Positions 26,603 through 36,190 of a stretch of 64,000 nucleotides of DNA are shown one piece after another. Source of the DNA: Marine Group III euryarchaeote CG-Epi4 (GTDB lineage: Archaea > Thermoplasmatota > Poseidoniia > MGIII > CG-Epi1); assembly GCA_001875365.1 (NCBI GenBank), contig MIYX01000001.1, positions 16,065-80,064 on the forward strand, in the 5' to 3' direction. Each line of letters opens with the position of its first letter. The stretch's first letter is position 1. A program made the translations under genes and the position numbers. The notes below the pieces were generated by a model, which saw only the letters and a program-made list of their open reading frames with translations, did not search any database and was not told the origin of the DNA.

Positions 26603-27578
26603 TCACTTAAAAGTTGCTAATAAAAAGGCAGAAGAAGCTAAAGACTTTTTAAAAAATAAGGGTTATTTGAACGAGAGTTATTTACCAATCAAGGAAGATA
26701 ATTTTGTACTATGGCCATTAAATCAAGATTCAGTTCCATTCGAGGGTAATATTGTCATTCGTAAGGGCTCAGTACATAATAAGAAATCAAGAGATTACAG
26801 GCTTAATCTGGACAAGGAAATCAGAGATATCGCCCCAAGATCATTTGATATATTTGGAGATATCGCAATACTAAGGCTTCCAAGTGACTCAGAAGTTTAT
26901 GAGAAGCAGATTGCTAAAGCTTTGCTTTTATCTCACAAGAATATTAAAACGGTTTGTGTTGATTTAGGAGTTCATGGAGAATTTCGAATAAGAGACTTAA
27001 GAGTAATTTCAGGAGATACTAAATTTATTTCAGTCCACAAAGAAAATGGTATGAAATTTGAGGCAGATATTTCTAAAGTATATTTCTCACCTAGATTGGC
27101 TACTGAAAGGGAAAGGTTGTCTTCAATTGTAAATAAGGATGAAAATGTGCTTGATGCCTTTGCAGGAGTAGCTCCTTTTTCAATTTCGATAGCAATGAAA
27201 GGGTGTATAGTAACATCTCTGGATTCTAACCCTGAAGCAATTAAGTGGGCATTGAGGAATTTCAATCGTAATGGGGTACATAAAAAACATTTCAGTTTTT
27301 TTAATTCAAAATTTGAAGACTACAACTTCGGAGAACAAAAGTTTGACAGGATAATTCTGAACAATCCTACTAATTGTTTACCCTTTTTAGATAAAGCTAT
27401 GACTCTAGTTGTTGAAATGGGAATGATTCATTTTTACAGTATTTGTCCAAAGGATGGTTCTTTTCAGTTATCAAAGCATTTAGCAGAAGAGTTCGAATGC
27501 ATAGCTAAAAGGGAAGTCCATGCATACTCTCCTTCATCCTCACTTTTTGTGTTTGACATACGGAGAAATTTAATTTAA
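26595..27578 (+). CDS. Trm5/TYW2-family tRNA methyltransferase
   Basis: 327 residues, TTG start overlapping gcvH by 8 bases. A class I SAM-dependent methyltransferase: motif I is VLDAFAGVAPFSI, motif II SLDSNPEAI, preceded by YFSPRLATERERL, which is the Trm5 block. The NNPTN motif takes the place of the 'NLP' of Trm5. The N-terminal RNA-binding part has GDIAILRLP. Archaeal Trm5 makes m1G37 in tRNA, and TYW2-like relatives make wyosine derivatives, so the exact reaction is open. The link to the gcv genes may be only positional. Confidence 0.78.
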   Translation: MISHLKVANKKAEEAKDFLKNKGYLNESYLPIKEDNFVLWPLNQDSVPFEGNIVIRKGSVHNKKSRDYRLNLDKEIRDIAPRSFDIFGDIAILRLPSDSEVYEKQIAKALLLSHKNIKTVCVDLGVHGEFRIRDLRVISGDTKFISVHKENGMKFEADISKVYFSPRLATERERLSSIVNKDENVLDAFAGVAPFSISIAMKGCIVTSLDSNPEAIKWALRNFNRNGVHKKHFSFFNSKFEDYNFGEQKFDRIILNNPTNCLPFLDKAMTLVVEMGMIHFYSICPKDGSFQLSKHLAEEFECIAKREVHAYSPSSSLFVFDIRRNLI

Positions 27579-27719
27579 TGTCCAAAATACAAACCAGTAA
27601 GTTTTTATATTAGTTATTGGAAAACTGGGTATTCTTTTATTAAGGCCTTGTCAATGGTATGTAACCGTTTACCTTGATGGTAATATGGTAATAGGACAAA
27701 ACGCGAAGGTGTGCAAAAT

Positions 27720-30700
27720 ATGAATACAAACGTATCAAAATCAAGTTCCCTGCAAGGGAAGATGATGGCAATTCTCGTTGTCGCTTTATTTGCACTTAGC
27801 AGCTTTTCTGCTATGGTGTCAGCTAGCGATGATGTAGATGAAGAAAAAGAAATAACCTCGGGAATAACCCTTGGTGAAGCATTAGTCACAGAGTCTGAAG
27901 GAGAAATTCAAATTATGAGTGAATCTAATCCAGTCTCAGATTATGACGGCGGAGATCTGCCAATTGCTGTGAGTATGGCTGAGGGTAAATTTTCTCCAGT
28001 CAGGCAAGATTCTGGTGAGGCTAAAGTTCTCCTTATGGATGATGATGCAGAAAACTGGATGTCAGGTCCATGGCTAGAGGCATCACATGTTGCTACTGCA
28101 TTAAACGATGGTGGCTATTCTTATGATGTTTTCAGAGCTGGAGGTTGGGATGGTGTGACAAAAGAGTTACCATCAGGTAACACAGGTCTATCTATCATTG
28201 ATGATTATGAAGTTTTACTTTGGTATGGTGGATGGCACAACGGCCTTATTAGTTCTGGTGAGCAAGCAATTGTTGAAGATTATCTAGACGGCGATTGTGG
28301 ATCTGCAGATACTTTCTGTACAACAAATCGAAACATTATTGTTTTAACGCAGAAGGTTGATTGGTTCGATTCACGCTCAGGTAATTTTGAAAATACGTAC
28401 ATGCATGCTGATACAGTCGGTTCAAGTTACATGGTTGTTGGAGGAACCTCTAACCCGATGAAAGGAGTTTCAGGCTCTATTTTTGAAGGAAAGGAGTTTT
28501 CAACTGATACGGCTGGAGTTCATTACCTTGATAGGCCTTGTGGGATTAAACCAACGGGTCCTGAAGCCGTAGGTGCATTTTGGTTTGACCAAAGAAAAGG
28601 TGCAGCAGATGGGCATGAATATCACGCAGTTCAGTTTCCATCCGAAACATATGCAGGCACACAAACACACAAATCCTTTTTGTTTGCAGATGAGATAGGT
28701 GTCTTTGATAAGAGATCAGATAGAGCTGATTTCTTCGCATCAATTTTATCATGGATGGAAGTTACACAAGAAAGTACTAAAAATGTAGACATTGGAATTG
28801 GAGGTTTAGATATTCCTAACCATGTCCAGTATTGGAGATCAATTGAAGCTATGGAACCGGTTGACATTAGTGTCACAGTAACAAACTTTGGAATGTTACC
28901 TCAGAGTAGTACTGCTGTAAAGTTAAAATTAAAGAATCAATTTGGTCAAATTTTATTTGATAGCACATTTGATACACGTGCTTTCCCTTCTGGCCACCCT
29001 ATGCACATTGAAGATTCTATGCAAAACGGGGATAGTATTGTCTTTACCTTTAATAAAACGAACGACGCACATCAAAGAACATATGATGGTTTAGATCCTA
29101 ATAAAGCTAGGGATGTTCTCTTTACTAGTGCAGGTATGGATGTTTTGACAGTTCAAGTGTTTCATACAGGAGACCAAGGATCTCCAAATGATTTTATTCA
29201 GGCCGATGTTGGAGTAGGCAAGTGGATTGATACTTTAGAAGAAGCTGAAGATGAGATTGGAAAGACAGGAACTTTTGGAGATACTACAGATAATGGAGCC
29301 AATAGTTTTGAAGGTCAAAACATGCACAGAACAAGCAGTTATGATTGGAATGCAGATGGCTGTGGATATTTTGATAATGATGAAGAAACTTGTACTGCTA
29401 ATAATCATGATGTGAATAAGACAGTTAACTCGGTTTACCACGAAGGTAAATCTTCTTTAGCCATGTTTAATACGAGTGGTTGGTACAAAACAGGTGCAAA
29501 TCCAAATATATGTGAATGGGGAGATGACTCATTGTCTGATTCCAATTGTCCTAAATTTGCTATGCAGCCTAATCAAGATGATTACTATGTTTCACCAGCC
29601 ATGGATTTGAGTGCTATGGAAGAAGTTGTAATCGGTATGCTATTCACAGGCTGTATGGAGTCTGGTGATTACTTCCGCATGCAAATATCAACAGATGGTG
29701 TACAATTTACTAACTTAATCAGTTATTCAGGTTTCTGTCCTGGAGAGGGATCATGGTATTTATGGGGAGGTTCAAATCAGAAATATCAAGGATACGTATT
29801 AAGTGATAATTACTACGGAACTGATGAAACCGACACAGTATATTTCAGAATTCAAGCTGATGCAGACGGTGATCAAAATACGGAAGGCAGCAGGCCTTAC
29901 GCAGGTTGGTTTATTGATGAAATTGTTTTCCGAGGAACTGAGAAAATTACCAGAGATGTGGCTGTCGGTGATGTCACCGTTGATAAAGATTTTGAAGTAA
30001 AGCCTGGTGGTGATTCATTATGGAGAGAAGCTAATGCAACAATAATCAACGCAGGTGAAACTTCATGGACAAGTTTGGGAGTAAGATTTACTGTAAGTAA
30101 TTTGCAGGGTGAAGATGTTACCGATTTCTTAGATATGAGTGAAGGAACTATAAGTACATTAGATGGTAATTCAATTTATGGAGACATAACTAAGAATGCA
30201 GATCAAAAAGATCTATTTACTGAGTTTAGGTGTCCAGGTGCAAATACTTACTTTTTAACAGTAGATGTTATTGTTCCATCAGGTAAAGATTTCTTCCCAT
30301 GGAATAATTCCAAAACAGTATCATTCCGTGTGTTTGACAATTTCTTTTCAGATGACTTCGATACGGGAGATAGATCAGACTATGAGTATACAGAAGTTGG
30401 ACGGTTAGATACAGGCAGTCAATATAACCGATGGTTAATCCGTTCTGAAGGAAATAACGCTTACAGCGGTCAATATGTGCTCCAGTATGCTAAGGAAGGA
30501 ACTCATAATGATAATACTCCGACTACAATAGGTGGCCGTGACGACAGTTACATTACGCAAGATCAGTATGATCGTGATGGTGAGGGTAGCAAGTGGCAAC
30601 CTGATGTTAACGTAGATCTTCGAGCAGCTTTCAAGCCTTTAATTATGTACGCAATTAAATGGGATTTGGCAGCAGGAGATAGGCTTGAAGTTCGAGCATC

Positions 30701-33041
30701 AACAGACTTTGATAGTGCACAAAAAATTGGTGGAACTGAAACCTGGACTGTTGTTAAGACTTATGAAAATAATTGTGCCTGTCCGATGTTTAGTGAAGAT
30801 AAAACTACTTGGATTTTGGAAGAATTGAGTCTTGAAGCCTTTGAAGGTTATCAAACTTGGATTGACTTCAGGGTAGTCACTGCTAACGGCGGAGGACAAG
30901 GAGTTCTTATCGATGATATAGCAGTGATTGGTAATGAATACAGAAATAATGTTGACATCGTAGATGTTGATACTGTTAGGTATTCAGCATCAGGAGAAGA
31001 ACATGATCTATCCGTTACTGTTAGAGGCATTGGTCTTGAAGATCAAAGTGGAGTTACAGTTGCAGCCAGGATTACTGATTCTAACGGCCTTCGTGTATGG
31101 CCAGCAGATAGAACATTTAATTTCTTTACAATTCCCGTTTCTCTTGCTAAAGGTGAAGATTTCACAGTTGACCCTGATACAGCTGGAAGTGACTGGAAGT
31201 GGGGCTCAGATTTAGCTCCAGGAATTTACAGAATGCACATTCAAGCTTTGAGAGATGATAATGTTCAAGTACCTGATGAAAGTCCAGCTAATAACTTCAA
31301 AACAATAACTTTAGTTTTAGGTGCAGCTTTGCTTACTGGTGAACAGTGGACAATGGGAGATGGCTGGAGCGCAGGTTCCTACATATGGGATGGTTCAGAT
31401 GATGGTTCCCTGACTTCTGAATTCTTCACAGTTTGGAATAGTAGGCCATTTTTGGTTGTTGAAGCTGAATATGAGTTAATTGATGCCAGCGTCAAAGCAC
31501 AAGTGAGAGCAGGTAACACCGGACCTTGGTATGATGTTAAATGGCGAGCTGCAGATCAGTTGGCTTCTTTATACTCTATACCTTCAGCTAACTATACCCA
31601 GTTACCTTTGGCTTGGGAAGGTAGCAGTGCATTTGATAACTCAACTGCCCAGACTTTCTTTGCAGATTTAGGTGCAGTTGAAGAATTAGGGGATGGTTCA
31701 GGAAGTCTTCAAGATGCTTACATTGGAAGTGATATGCAAATTCGTTTGACTGGATACAGATCAGGTCCTAGTGCCTCAGGAATGTTCAAGGCATATTATC
31801 CATCAGTATTCGGTTTGGATGATTACTCAGTAGATTTGAAAGATATATCTCCTAAGACCCAGAATGGTGAACCTTCATCTCTAACAGGAGACACTGTAAG
31901 TAGAACATATACCGTAAAAGTCAATAACTTTGGTGCTGCATCAGATTCTGGTGTTGTGGACTTTGTTTTGACTGCACCAGATAATTCCTTTGTTGAATTG
32001 TATGATGGAACTATGGCAATTATGGATTCTGTACTTCAAACAGGTAGAGACACTTATGTCGCAATTAAGCCAATAAGTGGATCATGGGGTAACGGAAGAG
32101 ATGACTTGTCCGGCGGTGATCAGACTGCATACATTAACTCAGATGGTCAAATAGGTTGGCCTAGTGGAAATGTGGACACCGGTCAACCAACTGGATGGGA
32201 AATAAGTAATCCTACTAAGACTTCGTGGAACTCTGTAGATGGAAAGCCTATGGAACCTAGTGCAGCTAATTTTGTAAGTCCAGGTCAAGTAATGACAGTA
32301 AATATTGATGTAAGTATAGGATATGCTCAATGGGCGCCTCCAGGTACTTACAGTATACAAGCTGATGCAAGATCTTGGTCCGACTACGACAACACTTTCA
32401 CGAGTGGAGATTCTGATGGTCAAGCAACCATGATAATTGCAAAACCAGACCTTTCAATAGGTAGTGATGTAAGATATATTTCACACGCAACAGGTTACGG
32501 AGAATCAGGTGCAGGTTGGGTTAAGAAGACAGGATGTGTTAACAACCCAGCAGCTAATAACCCATGTGAAACCGATGAATACTTCAGATTCATGTTCCAA
32601 GTAGAAAATACAGGAACTGAGACTGTAGGTACATTTAGAGTAGGTCTTCTTGATTTCGAAAGTAATCCACTTGGAGTACAAGTTGGTCTTTATTGGACTA
32701 GCTCAGGTTGGGCTATAGACAATACGAAGACGACAGCATATGGAGCTGAGATTGTACAATTAGGTAATAAGAAATATATTGCTTTCGGAGCATTAGCAAG
32801 TGAGTTAGGTATGTCTGCAGGTCCTGGTGATGATAGTACGGGATCTTATGACTTCTATCTTGCAGTTGATACAGAGGATACTGTTTCTGAATCCAACGAA
32901 AACAACAACAGATATCCTGTAACAGTTACAGCTGTCAAAGAAGTGAACACAGTTCCTTCCTTTGGATTGTCGTTGTTAAGTATGTCAATTAGCGGTCTCT
33001 TGGCTGCAATTGGAATTGCTCTAAGGCAAAAAGAAGAATAA
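27720..33041 (+). CDS. Giant secreted surface protein (1773 residues)
   Basis: The ATG at 27720 follows an AAGGTG Shine-Dalgarno-like sequence at 27706-27711; the frame extends back to a GTG at 27711. A signal peptide ends near MVSASDD. The N-terminal domain (about 95-350) resembles a class I glutamine-amidotransferase/flavodoxin-like fold (VLLMDDDAENW, VLLWYGGWHNG). Next come repeated beta-sandwich domains: jelly-roll/MAM-like units (AGWFIDEIVF and GVLIDDIAVIG) and CARDB-like units, the last ending ESNENNNRYPV. The C-terminus has VPSFG, a membrane helix and RQKEE, like archaeosortase-processed tails. It is strongly acidic and probably an abundant cell-surface or S-layer-associated protein. 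A long leader of about 85 bases may precede it (TATA at 27601-27612). Confidence 0.8.
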   Translation: MNTNVSKSSSLQGKMMAILVVALFALSSFSAMVSASDDVDEEKEITSGITLGEALVTESEGEIQIMSESNPVSDYDGGDLPIAVSMAEGKFSPVRQDSGEAKVLLMDDDAENWMSGPWLEASHVATALNDGGYSYDVFRAGGWDGVTKELPSGNTGLSIIDDYEVLLWYGGWHNGLISSGEQAIVEDYLDGDCGSADTFCTTNRNIIVLTQKVDWFDSRSGNFENTYMHADTVGSSYMVVGGTSNPMKGVSGSIFEGKEFSTDTAGVHYLDRPCGIKPTGPEAVGAFWFDQRKGAADGHEYHAVQFPSETYAGTQTHKSFLFADEIGVFDKRSDRADFFASILSWMEVTQESTKNVDIGIGGLDIPNHVQYWRSIEAMEPVDISVTVTNFGMLPQSSTAVKLKLKNQFGQILFDSTFDTRAFPSGHPMHIEDSMQNGDSIVFTFNKTNDAHQRTYDGLDPNKARDVLFTSAGMDVLTVQVFHTGDQGSPNDFIQADVGVGKWIDTLEEAEDEIGKTGTFGDTTDNGANSFEGQNMHRTSSYDWNADGCGYFDNDEETCTANNHDVNKTVNSVYHEGKSSLAMFNTSGWYKTGANPNICEWGDDSLSDSNCPKFAMQPNQDDYYVSPAMDLSAMEEVVIGMLFTGCMESGDYFRMQISTDGVQFTNLISYSGFCPGEGSWYLWGGSNQKYQGYVLSDNYYGTDETDTVYFRIQADADGDQNTEGSRPYAGWFIDEIVFRGTEKITRDVAVGDVTVDKDFEVKPGGDSLWREANATIINAGETSWTSLGVRFTVSNLQGEDVTDFLDMSEGTISTLDGNSIYGDITKNADQKDLFTEFRCPGANTYFLTVDVIVPSGKDFFPWNNSKTVSFRVFDNFFSDDFDTGDRSDYEYTEVGRLDTGSQYNRWLIRSEGNNAYSGQYVLQYAKEGTHNDNTPTTIGGRDDSYITQDQYDRDGEGSKWQPDVNVDLRAAFKPLIMYAIKWDLAAGDRLEVRASTDFDSAQKIGGTETWTVVKTYENNCACPMFSEDKTTWILEELSLEAFEGYQTWIDFRVVTANGGGQGVLIDDIAVIGNEYRNNVDIVDVDTVRYSASGEEHDLSVTVRGIGLEDQSGVTVAARITDSNGLRVWPADRTFNFFTIPVSLAKGEDFTVDPDTAGSDWKWGSDLAPGIYRMHIQALRDDNVQVPDESPANNFKTITLVLGAALLTGEQWTMGDGWSAGSYIWDGSDDGSLTSEFFTVWNSRPFLVVEAEYELIDASVKAQVRAGNTGPWYDVKWRAADQLASLYSIPSANYTQLPLAWEGSSAFDNSTAQTFFADLGAVEELGDGSGSLQDAYIGSDMQIRLTGYRSGPSASGMFKAYYPSVFGLDDYSVDLKDISPKTQNGEPSSLTGDTVSRTYTVKVNNFGAASDSGVVDFVLTAPDNSFVELYDGTMAIMDSVLQTGRDTYVAIKPISGSWGNGRDDLSGGDQTAYINSDGQIGWPSGNVDTGQPTGWEISNPTKTSWNSVDGKPMEPSAANFVSPGQVMTVNIDVSIGYAQWAPPGTYSIQADARSWSDYDNTFTSGDSDGQATMIIAKPDLSIGSDVRYISHATGYGESGAGWVKKTGCVNNPAANNPCETDEYFRFMFQVENTGTETVGTFRVGLLDFESNPLGVQVGLYWTSSGWAIDNTKTTAYGAEIVQLGNKKYIAFGALASELGMSAGPGDDSTGSYDFYLAVDTEDTVSESNENNNRYPVTVTAVKEVNTVPSFGLSLLSMSISGLLAAIGIALRQKEE

Positions 33042-33060
33042 GGAATTAGTAAAATAGTAG

Positions 33061-33082
33061 TAAGGGAAGCTTGCTTCCCTTA
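33061..33082. terminator. Hairpin after the surface-protein gene
   Basis: TAAGGGAAGC-TT-GCTTCCCTTA, a perfect 10-base stem with a 2-base centre, 20 bases after the stop of the 1773-residue protein and 46 bases before the stop of the convergent thiolase gene. It could end or protect transcripts from both sides. No T-run follows directly. Confidence 0.55.
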
Positions 33083-33127
33083 TCTACAATTATGTGTCTG
33101 TAATTCATAGCGTAAGCTAGATTTACA

Positions 33128-34057
33128 TTATGCAATAAAAGTATTAAATTCCCTGCAGAATATGCAAGGTTCAGAACTTCCAGACGGTTCGCCGCATTTC
33201 GGACATGGAGTCAAGTCTTCGGGTTTTAGCATATTTTCTCTTATCTTTTCCATTCCATTAACTAAAGAATGCCTTGTTCCAGGTTGTTCCTTTTCTAATT
33301 TCATTAAAAGGTCCCTAAATGTATTCCTTTGGGCACCTCCAGAATGGGGGCAGTCGCCATCGTGAATTTCCATTTCTTTTAAGATTGAATAAAGATAAAC
33401 CTCTTGTTCAGGAAGTCTTCGTAAAGGTAGTAAACGTGGAACAAATCCCTTTTGTACAAATTTATGGGGTGCCATTCTAGATAATCTTGCAATATCGCCT
33501 CTAGCGTGGTTCATTAAAACAGTCTGTGCAAAATCATCAAGGTTATGTCCAAGGATCAAGCAATCAACATTACTTCGCTTAGCCATCTGATTTAGGGACC
33601 TTCTTCTTAAAATACCGCAAGGTGAACAGGGAGAACCTTGAGGCGGTTTTTCAATCAAAAGTTCACCTAACGTTACTCCAATCAATTCTTTATATGAAAA
33701 TATTTCTAATTCTATTCCTAGCTTATCACATTCATATGCTGCGCAATCTAATGATTTTGATCTGTAATTTGCAATTCCTTCGTCAACTGAAAGTCCAATT
33801 ATATCAATATTTCTTTCACCAATATAAGATTTTAAAATATGCAGAGCTACGGTTGAATCCTTGCCACCTGAGAGGCCAATTCCTATTTTCTTAATTTGAA
33901 TATTAGAATTTTTTATTAATAGATTAACTTGTTTTCGTAATTCTTTATTAGCATTCTTTTCAAATGACTTAAAAAAACAGGATTTACACAATATTTCTCC
34001 GGAATATCGTCTACTTATGACTGGATCTTCCTTGCAATGATTGCAACCCATAAACAA
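33128..34057 (-). CDS. tRNA 2-thiolation enzyme, NcsA/TtuA type
   Basis: 309 residues. PP-loop ATPase: SGGKDSTVAL. The N-terminal zinc finger is CNHCK ... CKSC and the C-terminal one CPKCG ... CIFC. Cys in SPCSPCGILRR and GDCPHS are placed like the three ligands of the 4Fe-4S cluster in TtuA/NcsA. The family adenylates U34 or U54 of tRNA and replaces the oxygen with sulphur, using a ubiquitin-like sulphur carrier in archaea. Which uridine is modified cannot be decided here. It is convergent with the surface-protein gene. Confidence 0.88.
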   Translation of the reverse strand: MFMGCNHCKEDPVISRRYSGEILCKSCFFKSFEKNANKELRKQVNLLIKNSNIQIKKIGIGLSGGKDSTVALHILKSYIGERNIDIIGLSVDEGIANYRSKSLDCAAYECDKLGIELEIFSYKELIGVTLGELLIEKPPQGSPCSPCGILRRRSLNQMAKRSNVDCLILGHNLDDFAQTVLMNHARGDIARLSRMAPHKFVQKGFVPRLLPLRRLPEQEVYLYSILKEMEIHDGDCPHSGGAQRNTFRDLLMKLEKEQPGTRHSLVNGMEKIRENMLKPEDLTPCPKCGEPSGSSEPCIFCREFNTFIA

Positions 34058-34141
34058 TTATAAACTATACTTTATAATAATTAAATGGCACCGAAAGTAT
34101 GACACATAGTTGTCGCAGTTTTTGATTATTATTTTAAATTA

Positions 34142-34160
34142 TGACGCATTAAAAGCGTCA
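34142..34160. promoter_or_regulatory. Inverted repeat upstream of the RHH-ftsZ promoter
   Basis: TGACGC-ATTAAAA-GCGTCA, 6-base arms around a 7-base centre. It ends 11 bases before the TATA box of the RHH gene. A plausible operator for the RHH protein itself, since RHH dimers bind short dyads; this is inference. Confidence 0.4.
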
Positions 34161-34170
34161 AAAAGCATTA

Positions 34171-34181
34171 AGTTTATATAC
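34171..34181 (+). promoter_or_regulatory. TATA box of the RHH-ftsZ operon
   Basis: AGTTTATATAC, centred about 28 bases before the ATG at 34205. The distance predicts a leaderless mRNA that covers the RHH gene and ftsZ. Confidence 0.6.
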
Positions 34182-34204
34182 TAGCTTGATTAGTTTGATG
34201 CAAC

Positions 34205-34600
34205 ATGGCCCCACTAGGACCTCTAACTTCTAAGAGATTGACTGTACGTTTAGATCCTGAAAGGGCCGCTAGAATTGAGTATTGGGCTTCCGAAAATCCT
34301 TTGAGAATTAAATCATATAATCAATTGGTCCAAGAAGCTCTTGATGAATATATCGATCGTAATACTCCCTCACCTAATGAAAAGATTCTCAATGTCAAAA
34401 TACCTGAGAATACTAGTACAAGACTGCAAGCATTGCAAGATCATGGCTTTGGTTCTACAGACCATATTGTTACAGAAGCTATTTCGAGCTATGCAATTAC
34501 TAAATTAAAAGAACAAAAAGACTTTGAGTTTTTGGATAATGAGGCTAAAATGATGACAAATCGTCGAAAGATGGTTTTTTCAGATTATGGACGTGAATAA
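34205..34600 (+). CDS. Ribbon-helix-helix regulator, CdrS-like
   Basis: 131 residues. Two RHH-like repeats: a strand RLTVRLDPE followed by helices ARIEYWASENP and SYNQLVQEALDEYI; then ILNVKIPENTSTRLQAL and DHIVTEAISSYA. The protein is soluble. It lies 2 bases before ftsZ and shares its promoter. In haloarchaea the RHH protein CdrS is co-transcribed with ftsZ2 and controls cell division genes; this gene has the same setting. The double repeat is longer than the single-domain CdrS. Regulation of its own operon through the dyad at 34142 is likely but unproven. Confidence 0.75.
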   Translation: MAPLGPLTSKRLTVRLDPERAARIEYWASENPLRIKSYNQLVQEALDEYIDRNTPSPNEKILNVKIPENTSTRLQALQDHGFGSTDHIVTEAISSYAITKLKEQKDFEFLDNEAKMMTNRRKMVFSDYGRE

Positions 34601-34602
34601 AA

Positions 34603-35649
34603 ATGATGGAAAGATTAGAAAGTTTTGATAGCAGTGACCTGATGGAATTTGTTACAGCTCCCCAAGTTAAATTAATTGGTACAGGAGGAGCCGGAAACAA
34701 TATTCTAGATAGGCTGTATAGTAGGAGAGTTAAGGGTGTTGAAACAATTGCCTTGAACACAGATGCTAACCATTTGAGTAAAAGTAAGGCTCATGTAAGA
34801 AAGGTAATTGGTGCTAAGATTACAGAGGGTAGAGGTGCAGGTGGCGATCCTTATATTGGTAAAAGATGTGCAGAAGATGATGAAGAGTCTATAAGAGATA
34901 AATTGAGTGGTGGAGATATTATATTCATTATAGCTGGAATGGGTGGAGGTACTGGAACAGGTAGCGCTCCAGTTATTGCCAAATACGCTAAAGAGACTGA
35001 TGCGGTTGTAGTTGGTGTAGCTATTCTGCCATTCAAAGAAGAGGGTTCACCTAGGCGCAAGATTGCCTTAGAAGGTTTATCAGAGCTAAAGAAGAATTGT
35101 GATTGCGTCATTGAGCTTGATAATGAGAAATTGAATGAGTTAACTGGAGGGGACTATCCTATTCAGAAAGCTTTTAGTGTAATGTCAGATTTAGTTTCTG
35201 GAATTGTTCAATCTTTATCTGAAGTAGTAACAGAGCCTTCCATGATAAATGTAGATTTCGCAGACTTGAAAAAAATCATTGAGGCTGGAGGTACAGCCAA
35301 AGTGCTATACGGTGAATCCGATGGTTCCGATCCGGGTAGCGTTTTAGATTCCGTACTAGGCAATCCTCTCTTGGGTAATAATTACAAGGGGGCAGAAGCT
35401 GTTCTTTTGCACATAGCTGCAGGTAGCGAATTTGCTATGAGTGATTGTCACGAAGTGTTGTCAGCTCTCAAGTATGATTTGGCTGAAGATGCCAATCTAA
35501 TTTGGGGCCTTAGAACGGATGATACAATGTCAACTAGAGTTAAGGTAGTTATGCTTGTTTCAGCCATTCCAGAGAGTGAGCATGATTTGAGTACTGAAAC
35601 TGATGATGAATTGAATTCTCTTGGTTCTTCAGTTCCAATGATTAACTAA
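34603..35649 (+). CDS. ftsZ: Cell division protein FtsZ
   Basis: 348 residues. A tubulin-like GTPase that polymerises into the division ring. The N-terminal GTGGAGNNILDRL, the tubulin signature GGGTGTGSAP, and the T7-loop region with VNVDFADLKKI (catalytic Asp) are present. The short C-terminal tail after about 330 ends SSVPMIN. A second ATG is at 34606. It is translated from the same mRNA as the RHH regulator. SepF, its likely membrane tether, is at 61872. No other FtsZ is in the window. Confidence 0.95.
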   Translation: MMERLESFDSSDLMEFVTAPQVKLIGTGGAGNNILDRLYSRRVKGVETIALNTDANHLSKSKAHVRKVIGAKITEGRGAGGDPYIGKRCAEDDEESIRDKLSGGDIIFIIAGMGGGTGTGSAPVIAKYAKETDAVVVGVAILPFKEEGSPRRKIALEGLSELKKNCDCVIELDNEKLNELTGGDYPIQKAFSVMSDLVSGIVQSLSEVVTEPSMINVDFADLKKIIEAGGTAKVLYGESDGSDPGSVLDSVLGNPLLGNNYKGAEAVLLHIAAGSEFAMSDCHEVLSALKYDLAEDANLIWGLRTDDTMSTRVKVVMLVSAIPESEHDLSTETDDELNSLGSSVPMIN

Positions 35650-36190
35650 ATTCTTTATCAATGTCATAGAGTCTAAACGCAGATAGTACTAAGCTGTGTC
35701 TTATATTACCTTCATTGATATGCTTCTGAACATTTCTCTGACTAACAATTTCAACTTCGATATCCTCTCCGGGGTCCAAATTTTGAGTGTCGACTTTTTC
35801 ACAATTTTGAATTAAAATAGTGTGACATTTATTAGTTTGAAAAGCAGGATTGGGGTCTACATATCCTAAATATTTAGGATCGATTCCAGCGTATCCAGTT
35901 TCTTCCTTAAGCTCTCTTACTCCCGCTTCAATTGGAGATTCGCCTTTTTCTATGATTCCGCCAGGTATTTCTAATTCAAATTTTGAGGTTCCAAATCTAT
36001 ACTGTTTAACCATCACAAGCATTTGATCGGTAGTTACAGCAATAATATTAATCCAATCAGACCCATCTAATAGAACAAATTGGTGATGTCTACCAGTTCT
36101 CGGAGACTCGGCAGTTACCTCGCGCAAGTTAAATATACTGAAATCTCCAGCCATTCTTTCAGAAATTGTTTTCCACTTTTTACTATTCAA
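35642..36190 (-). CDS. Nudix hydrolase (ADP-ribose pyrophosphatase-like)
   Basis: 182 residues. The Nudix box GIIEKGESPIEAGVRELKEE (GX5EX7REUXEEXGU) is complete and is followed by TGYAG. The N-terminal beta strands and the lone Tyr/Phe-rich VKQYRFGTSKFELEIPGG are usual in the ADP-ribose pyrophosphatase branch. It hydrolyses nucleoside diphosphate-linked compounds with Mg2+. The start overlaps the FKBP stop by 4 bases. Its 3' end overlaps ftsZ by 8 bases on the opposite strand. Confidence 0.88.
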   Translation of the reverse strand: MNSKKWKTISERMAGDFSIFNLREVTAESPRTGRHHQFVLLDGSDWINIIAVTTDQMLVMVKQYRFGTSKFELEIPGGIIEKGESPIEAGVRELKEETGYAGIDPKYLGYVDPNPAFQTNKCHTILIQNCEKVDTQNLDPGEDIEVEIVSQRNVQKHINEGNIRHSLVLSAFRLYDIDKEFS

